A DNA stretch of 64,000 nucleotides, taken from contig NW_024466512.1 in the NCBI RefSeq assembly GCF_017591425.1, forward strand, positions 23,117,501 to 23,181,500. The letters are read 5' to 3'. Both the position numbers and the translations under genes were made by a program. The DNA is from Ochotona curzoniae (Eukaryota; Chordata; Mammalia; Lagomorpha; Ochotonidae). Shown piece by piece: positions 1 to 64,000 of this stretch. The notes under the pieces were generated by a model. The model worked only from the letters and a program-made list of their open reading frames with translations. It made no database searches and had not been told where the DNA came from. Positions within the stretch are counted from its first letter, which is position 1. The number at the start of each line of letters is the position of its first letter.

Positions 1-764
1 CCCGTCCTGAGACCCACCAGCTGCCGGGAGGCTGCTGGAGGTTTAAATTCCCAGGCCCAAGGTCGTGCCCCTCCCAAATCCCCTTCACCGCCCAATGAGG
101 GCGGTGGCTGGGTGCCGGACCTGCCCAGTCCCAGAGGCCTCCCCCCTCGGTCTACTCACCCTGAAGGAAGCAGCCTCTGGAACCCAGCAGGCCCGGACAC
201 GGCTCACCATGTGCCCATGGCGGCCGTCCGGGATCCAGGCATGAGACGCCCCGTCCTGAGACCCACCAGCTGCCGGGAGGCTGCTGGAGGTTTAAATTCC
301 CAGGCCCAAGGTCGTGCCCCTCCCAAATCCCCTTCACCGCCCAATGAGGGCGGTGGCTGGGTGCCGGACCTGCCCAGTCCCAGAGGCCTCCCCCCTCGGT
401 CTACTCACCCTGAAGGAAGCAGCCTCTGGAACCCAGCAGGCCCGGACACGGCTCACCATGTGCCCATGGCGGCCGTCCGGGATCCAGGCATGAGACGCCC
501 CGTCCTGAGACCCACCAGCTGCCGGGAGGCTGCTGGAGGTTTAAATTCCCAGGCCCAAGGTCGTGCCCCTCCCAAATCCCCTTCACCGCCCAATGAGGGC
601 GGTGGCTGGGTGCCGGACCTGCCCAGTCCCAGAGGCCTCCCCCCTCGGTCTACTCACCCTGAAGGAAGCAGCCTCTGGAACCCAGCAGGCCCGGACACGG
701 CTCACCATGTGCCCATGGCGGCCATCCGGGATCCAGGCATGAGATGCCCCGTCCTGAGACCCAC
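1..764. repeat. CpG-rich tandem array, 249-bp unit, three full copies plus 17 bp
   Basis: The sequence starting CCCGTCCTGAGACCC recurs at 1, 250, 499 and (partial) 748, a period of exactly 249 bp. Copies 1 and 2 appear identical; copy 3 differs by two transitions near its end, both at CpG dinucleotides. The array is GC- and CpG-rich and continues off the left edge. Because 249 is divisible by 3, it makes artificial long open frames on both strands; there is no sign of a gene. Confidence 0.95.
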
Positions 765-774
765 CTTCTTTTCC

Positions 775-1096
775 TTTTTTAAAAAGATTTATTTATTTAT
801 CTGAAAGGCAGAGTTACAGAGTGACAGAGAAAAAAAAAAAAACCATCTTTTCCATGCGCTGTTTCACTCCTCAAATTGCCTCAACGGCTGGAATTGGGGC
901 AGTCCAAAGCCAGGAACCAGAAGCTTCTTCCGAATCTCCCTCGTGGGTGCTGGGGCCCAAGGACTTGGGCCATCTGCGACTTTCCCTGGCCATAAGCAGG
1001 GATCGGAGTGGAACAGCCAGGACTTGAACTGAAGTGCATATTGGATGCTGGCATTGCAGATGGCAGCTTTACCCATTAAGCCACAGTGCCGGCCCC
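775..1096 (-). mobile_element. CSINE, full length, minus orientation
   Basis: Reads tail (AAGATTTATTTATTTAT) to head (CAGTGCCGGCCCC) on the plus strand. Same sense as ABCC2 and directly downstream; its tail gives AATAAA on the minus strand at 788-793 and 792-797. It abuts the end of the 249-bp array. Confidence 0.9.
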
Positions 1097-1253
1097 AAAT
1101 ATTCATTTTCTTATCCTGGGTAGTAGGTACATGAACATTCGTTTTTACATATTCTATATGTATGTGTTATACACACTTTTGTACACAGGATCGATTTCAC
1201 AGAGGTAACATAAGGAATGACCCTCACAGTCTTTGCAGCCTTGGAACCCATTG
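1097..1253 (-). other. ABCC2: ABCC2 3' untranslated region (unique part)
   Basis: 157 bp of single-copy sequence follow the TAG. I see no AATAAA or ATTAAA on the minus strand in this stretch. The nearest AATAAA hexamers are in the tail of the next CSINE (788-797), so the transcript may run into that element. Confidence 0.6.
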
Positions 1254-59031
<57,778 letters not shown>

Positions 59032-59115
59032 TTCTGGAGAGCTTCTGGAATGAAGATTTTTCTTTGACTATGTTGCTTCTTCCTTCCTCTTTTCCTCAGA
59101 CCTTGTAGAAGGAGA

Positions 59116-59136
59116 TCAGCAATGTGTTATCTCCAT
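59116..59136 (-). promoter_or_regulatory. Upstream ORF (6 codons plus stop) in ABCC2 leader
   Basis: ATG at 59134-59136 begins MEITHC and stops at TGA (59116-59118), starting 105 nt before the main ATG. Upstream ORFs that restrain translation have been described in rat and human ABCC2 leaders. Whether this one is transcribed depends on the unseen start site. Confidence 0.45.
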
Positions 59137-59157
59137 TCTGATGTTCTGATGTTCCAA

Positions 59158-59193
59158 TTAAAGGCAGTTTTCCTGAACTTTCATCTCAACCAT
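59158..59193 (-). promoter_or_regulatory. Second upstream ORF (11 codons plus stop)
   Basis: ATG at 59191-59193 begins MVEMKVQENCL and ends TAA at 59158-59160, starting 162 nt before the main ATG. It abuts the HNF1-like site, so it is in the mRNA only if transcription starts upstream of it. Confidence 0.3.
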
Positions 59194-59205
59194 TTAATCT
59201 TTAAC
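59193..59205 (-). promoter_or_regulatory. Candidate HNF1 site
   Basis: Minus strand GTTAAAGATTAAA matches 11 of 13 positions of the HNF1 consensus GTTAATNATTAAC, 162-174 bp upstream of the ABCC2 ATG. HNF1 regulation of ABCC2 in liver is reported in the literature as I recall it; occupancy here is inference. Confidence 0.45.
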
Positions 59206-59474
59206 TGTGCCTGGATGCATGTTTACATTCTACCAGTGGATGTCCATGTGACTGAGAAGCCCAAGCACAGGTAGACTAACTTGTACCAGAAACCACTGAA
59301 GGCTTGTTAGCAGAGCAGGCTGGCAAAGCAGGAGTGCAGTAATCTTGCACTGTCCTGGGTCAGAGGACTGCATTGACAGAGGAGGTGTATGCCTCTCAAG
59401 GTGCAGTTTCACCTCTGTTTAAAGGTCTTAGAGATTATAGAAATGTGGAATATACTAATCCTCTGGATTAAACA

Positions 59475-59720
59475 TCTTTAAAATGATTATTTTTTAGAGA
59501 AAGAGAGACAAACAGAAAGTTCCCAATCACTGGCTCACTCCTCAGATACAGTACTAAGACTGGAGTTGGCAGTGGGGAGGGCAACCCAGGTCACCCGCAT
59601 GGACCTCTATCACGGCCACCTTCCAGGGCTTGCATTGGCAGGAAGCCAGAGGCAAGACACGAACCCAGATACTTTGATGTGAGTGTTGTAATGACTAAGC
59701 TAAAACACTCCTCTCACTCT
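59475..59720 (-). mobile_element. Older CSINE upstream of ABCC2
   Basis: ATTATTTTTTAGAGAAAGAGAG to GACTAAGCTAAAACACTCC; about 450 bp upstream of the start codon. 59231-59474 is unique. Confidence 0.65.
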
Positions 59721-59889
59721 GGATTTCTAATGAAGAACACAGAACTTAAAGGCAAATACAATGCAAAATTTATTTGAAAAAGTTGAGTTAAAAAGCAGCT
59801 ATCCATTCTGAACCTAGAATGCTTTAAAAAAGCTTGTGGAAAAATGAAATTAGGAGATAAGTTTATTGGTGCAAAAATATTTAAAATCA

Positions 59890-60205
59890 GGGTCTGGTAT
59901 GGTGTTTCAGTTGGCTAATCCTCTACCTGCAAATTCCAGTATCCCATATGGGTGTTGGTTTATATCCCAGCTGACCCACTTCCCATCCAGCTCCCTGCTT
60001 GTAGCCTGGGAAAGCACAGAAGAACGGCACAAAGCCTTGTGACCTTTCACCCACGTGGGAGACCCTGAAGAAGGTTCCCAGGTTTGGATCAGCTCAGCTC
60101 TGCCATTTTGGCCAGTTGGGAACTGAACCAGTGGATGGAAGGTCTTTTTCTATCTCTCCATTCTGTAAGTTTGACTTTCCAATTAAAATAAATATATTTT
60201 TAAAG
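59890..60205 (+). mobile_element. CSINE, plus orientation, 5' flank
   Basis: AGGGTCTGGTATGGTGTTTC head, CCAATTAAAATAAATATATTT tail. A diverged plus fragment follows at about 60450-60700. Confidence 0.85.
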
Positions 60206-61142
60206 CATTTAAACCAGTGCAATATTTTATAACATACAGTTGCTATGAACTCTACGAATAGCCTTTGTATGCATGAAGATAAACACATACACATACATGT
60301 ATAAGTTATGCATCTATGCGGCAAAATGTTAACTTTACCTGGAACGGTTACGGGTGACTTTTTGTTTATCTGTGCTTTCTGATTTTCTCATAATTGTCAG
60401 GTATTCATTGTGTAAAAAATGCACACATTATTTATTTTGTTGAAAACGCAAATATGACAGGGTAGATATTGTCTAGTAGGCAAAGCTGCTGCCTGCAATA
60501 CTTGCATCCCAAGAAGGCTTTGGCTTGTGTCTTGGTTGTTCCAATTCCAGTCTAGTTCTGTGCAAATGCATCTGGGAAAGTAGCAGAAGACCCAAGTGTT
60601 TGGGCACTTATACCCACATGGAAGAGCCATATGAAGCTCCTGGTTCCTGCTTTCATCGTGGCTCAGCTCTGATCATCTTAATCATTTCTAAGTACAGAAT
60701 TCACTAATGCTAAGTGAGCCACCTCACAAACCTCAACTTAAAAAAAAAGATTATCCCAATATAACTTAATTTTCAGTACCATAGAAGAATGGAATAAGAG
60801 TATTTTATTGTTAACTACCCATTTTCATCCCTTCTATTGAGACGGGAGGAACACCAAACCCAATACAAAAGGTTCAACTTGGAGTTCCAGGTGGGTGAAT
60901 ACATCTATAAATCCATTGCTTGTTTGGTGTGTGTATACAGACTGTACCTATACAGACTAATTACCAAAAGAGTAACCCTCAAAACGGGAGAAAACTTTTG
61001 CAACTTTCATGTCTGCTAACAGATTAATATCTAAAACATAAAAGAAATGTATATAACTCAAAAGCAATAATAAATACATACATACATACATAAAATCAAT
61101 TGAAAAATGAGCAAAGGATCTAGACATTTCTTTAAAAATGAC

Positions 61143-61440
61143 ATAGGACTCGACATGGTAGCCTAGTGGCTAAAGTCCTCACCTGGCATGCGCTGGGATC
61201 CCAGGCGGGTGCTGGATTGTGTCCTGCAATGCTGGACAAAACTCCCTGTTTGTGGCCTGGGAAAGCAGTAGAGGATGGCCCAAAGCCTTGAGATCCTTCG
61301 CCCTGGCTCCTGGCTGCTGGCTTAATTCCAGCTGCTGTGGCTACTTTGGGAGTGAACCAGTAAGATACAAGATCTTTGTCTCTCCTCTCTGTAAATTTTC
61401 CTTTCAAACAAACAAACAAAAAAAATCTTTTAAAAATAAG
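61143..61440 (+). mobile_element. CSINE nested in old L1
   Basis: AGGACTCGACATGGTAGCC head and CAAACAAACAAACAAAAAAA tail. Confidence 0.85.
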
Positions 61441-61801
61441 ACGTAAAAATGGCCAACAGGTATGTAAAAAACAAGTTATCACAAAGATGAAAAACAAAAT
61501 AATAATGAGTTAGTATTTTAGTCCAATTAGAATTATCATTTTTTTTTAAATGGAGAGATAAAATGGGTTGCCAGTGATGTGGGCACACTATTGCTAAGAG
61601 TGCAAACTGGTGCTGCAAGTATGAAACACAGTATGGAAGTTCCTCAAAAAATTAAAACAGAACTATCAGATGACCCAACAATTCTATATCAGAATTCAGA
61701 ATCTAAAAGAGATAGCTGTATTACATTCATAGTATCATTTTTTAAATAATAGCTTATATATGGAAACAACTCAATACCCCTGAAAATGATTGGATATGGG
61801 C

Positions 61802-62150
61802 TGGGGCTGTGCTAAAGAAGCAAACTTCTGCTTATGGCACCAGAATCCCGTATCAGTGCTGGTTTGAGTCCTGGTTGCCCACTCTCCAATTCAGCTTCCT
61901 GTTTATGGCCTGGAAAATCAGCAGAGGATGTCTCAACTCTTCTGGCCCTTGCACCCATGTGCAAGAACCAGAGGAAGTCCTGGCTCCTCGCTTGGATTGG
62001 CCTAGATACAATCATTGTGGCCATTTGGGCAGTAAACCAGTGGATGGAAGATCTTTCTCTCCCTCTGTATTTCTCGATGTCTCTCCTTCTATCTATAACT
62101 TTGCCTTTCAAATAAAAATAAAATAGTTTTTTTTTAAAAAAAAAAAAAAA
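61802..62150 (+). mobile_element. CSINE, older subtype, nested in old L1
   Basis: GGGCTGGGGCTGTGC head, TTTCAAATAAAAATAAAATAG tail plus A-run. Confidence 0.82.
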
Positions 62151-62158
62151 GAAAGATG

Positions 62159-62483
62159 GGGCCCAGCACAGGAGCCTAGTGGCTAAAGTACTCACCTTGC
62201 ATGTGCTGGGATCCCATATGGGCACCAGTTTGTATTCTAGCTATTGCACTTCCCTTCCAGCTCCCTGACTGTGCCCTGGGAAAACAGCGGAGGACAGCCC
62301 AAAGCAGGAGACCCTGCATCCATGTGGGAGACCCAGAAGAAGCTCCTGGCTCCTGGCTTCAGATTGGCTCAGGTCTGGCCATTGTGGCCACTTGGAGAGT
62401 TAATCACTGGATGGCAGATCTTCCTTTCTGTCTCTCTGTCTGTCAATCTGACAATCCATATTTTTTTTTCAAAAAAAAGAAAT
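62159..62483 (+). mobile_element. CSINE directly behind the previous one
   Basis: GGGGCCCAGCACAGGAGCC head immediately after the A-run of the previous CSINE; tail replaced by CAATCCATATTTTTTTTTC. Confidence 0.85.
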
Positions 62484-62859
62484 AAAAACTATGAATAAAT
62501 AATGGAAATGTGGTATTTACATCCAGTGGAATGGTGTTCAGGTTTAATAAAGAAATAAATTCTGTCGTTTATGACAACACAGAGAGACTTGATAAGTGAA
62601 ATCAGCAAGGCACTGAAAGACAAATACTGGCACTCAGATAGGATACCAGTGTTTCAGGTGGTGGCTTAACCTGTTATGCCATAATGCTGGACCTCTTTGA
62701 ATTCTTCTATTTTTGTGTACATAGCTCACATAGTAAAAAAAAAAAAAAGATTAAAAAATTTTATAAGATCCTGGTACAAGTCACATACTTTGGTTCTCCT
62801 CCAACAAATGTAATTTAAAAAAAAAGTAAAGTAAAATTTTTGTTTCTGGGATTAGGCAT

Positions 62860-64000
62860 GTGAACAGGAACCTCTGCTCCATCAGTTGCTTTTGGCTGCT
62901 GGGCGCAGGTGGGGAGTTAGCGCAGACTGGACTGACTGCTTAAAAAGCAGCTGGTGCCAGCTTGGCACAGGCAGCCAGAGCACCTATCGGCACTGGGCTT
63001 CACCCACTGGCTGCCCACTGACGAGCTCTGAGGACTTGGGGATGATGAATTACTGCCCAAGGACATACACGGATAATGCCACTGTACTTTGTCGGTGAGA
63101 ATGAATTCTCAGGGACTCCCAATAATAGAGCCACTGTATTTGCAGGTAAGTGAGGGAAGTGAGACCTGGTGAGTTGGAGGGGAGATTAGAAGATCTGACT
63201 GATAGGTCAGACTGATTCACCATCACATGTATGAGTCCTGAGACAGGCTTGTTGGCACAGAACACCACTGACTATCACATGACAGCTCACGTGAAAGCCA
63301 GGTCTAGATCCCAGTACCCGACTGAGTGTCAGATCAGGGGACGGGTCACATCAAGCAGGGCCATGACAATAACCAGCACATGAGACAACCAGGTGCGGGA
63401 GTAGACTCTGCGGGGGAAAAGTGGGTCCAATCCTGTGGAAATACAAGTCCCACTGATTAGCTTAACAGTTGGGGTAGTGGATGGGCTGAATTAGGTGTGA
63501 TCATGGAACCCACCAACACTGATGGGTACCGGGGCTGAGAATAGTCTAGGCAGATCCAGGCTGCAGCACCCACATATGCATCCTAAAACAGGGTGTGGGG
63601 CAGGTTGAGTCACAACATTTACCAGCCCACACAAAAGCCAAGATGGAGGGGCAGACTGTGCCAGGTAAGAGCCTAGCACATACTGGCATATGTGAGATCT
63701 AGATCTGGGAGTGGCCTGAGTAGGGGGGAGTTGGAAAACCCCCCTACAGGGTCATAGGTCCCACTGGTGAGCATGTGGTCCAGGTATGGGGGTTGGGCAA
63801 GCTGAACAAGGTAGCTCCATCCATTGGCAAATGTGTGGGTTGGTATTGGAAGGGGGCAGACCGGACAGGGCAGAGCAAACCTTAACTAACTGGCAATTGC
63901 AGAAACCAGGTTGGAACACAGGTCATGCTGGGCTAGGCTGTCACAACTGCCAGTCTGCATGAGCCAGGGATTGGAAAGACTGAATAGGGCCAGATACCAG
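62860..64000. repeat. Degenerate GC-rich composite repeat running off the right edge
   Basis: Contains recurring motifs such as GGCTGCAGCACCCACATATG, ACCAGCACATGAGACAACC, and GGGCAGACCGGACAGGGC with loose spacing, shared in style with 29390-30140. It has no extended ORF. Family not identified. Confidence 0.5.

Larger units (their letters stand above)
59032..59230 (-). promoter_or_regulatory. ABCC2: ABCC2 leader and proximal promoter
   Basis: Immediately upstream of the start codon on the minus strand. It has no TATA box that I can see, contains an ATTGG (inverted CCAAT) at about 59153-59157, an HNF1-like palindrome at 59193-59205 and several short upstream ATG frames. The transcription start is not determinable from sequence alone. 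Confidence 0.55.
60920..62640 (+). repeat. Old L1 ORF2 3' end/3' region, interrupted by three CSINEs
   Basis: Text like CGGGAGAAAACTTTTGCAAC, GAGCAAAGGATCTAGACATTTC, GGAAGTTCCTCAAAAAATT, AACAATTCTATATCAGAATT and CCAGTGGAATGGTGTTCAGG follows L1 order. CSINEs split it at about 61143-61440, 61802-62150 and 62159-62483. Confidence 0.75.

Noticed and set aside
112..804. 230-codon plus ORF made of repeated 83-residue units
   Set aside because: It is the 249-bp tandem array; 249 is divisible by 3, so one open unit yields a long ORF. The opposite strand has a repeated 61-codon frame for the same reason. There is no domain, and it ends in CSINE sequence.

Overview
The window is a stretch of lagomorph nuclear genome. 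It is dense in tRNA-derived CSINE elements, whose monomers start near GGGCCCGGCGCGG and end in AATAAATAAATCTTT. The form of the CSINE (GCCTAGTGGCTAAAGTCC head, TTCCAATAAAAATAAATAAATC tail) fits pika (Ochotona) better than rabbit. That species call is an inference.

One protein-coding gene fills almost everything from about 1.25 kb to 59.03 kb on the minus strand: ABCC2 (MRP2/cMOAT), the apical ATP-driven organic-anion exporter of liver, kidney and gut. I located all 32 coding exons. Every intron reads GT...AG on the minus strand, the phases join without a break, and the exons add up to 4626 nt including the stop (1541 residues, against 1545 in human as I recall). Walker A, Q-loop, signature, Walker B and H-loop of both nucleotide-binding domains are present, as is a C-terminal T-A-F PDZ ligand. 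The gene looks intact.

Layout by coordinate: 1-764, a CpG-rich 249-bp tandem array that runs off the left edge; 775-1096, a CSINE downstream of the gene; 1097-1253, the 3' untranslated region; 1254-2225, exons 32 and 31; 4599-6061, exons 30 and 29 with a CSINE ending 17 bp from the exon 29 donor; 6656-17710, exons 28-20; 19143-28869, exons 19-14 (NBD1 and its lead-in); 28870-31217, intron 13 with a composite lagomorph repeat; 31218-42041, exons 13-8 (TMD1); 44367-48794, exons 7-3; 48795-56350, a large intron 2 with L1 and CSINE insertions; 56351-56524, exon 2; 59002-59031, exon 1; 59032-59220, the leader/promoter with short upstream ORFs and an HNF1-like site; 59.4-64.0 kb, intergenic repeats ending in the start of another degenerate composite repeat.

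No second gene, functional RNA gene or CRISPR is supported. I found no new multi-gene biological system here. The points worth following up are the 249-bp array, the composite repeat family, the upstream ORFs, and CSINEs placed very close to splice donors.
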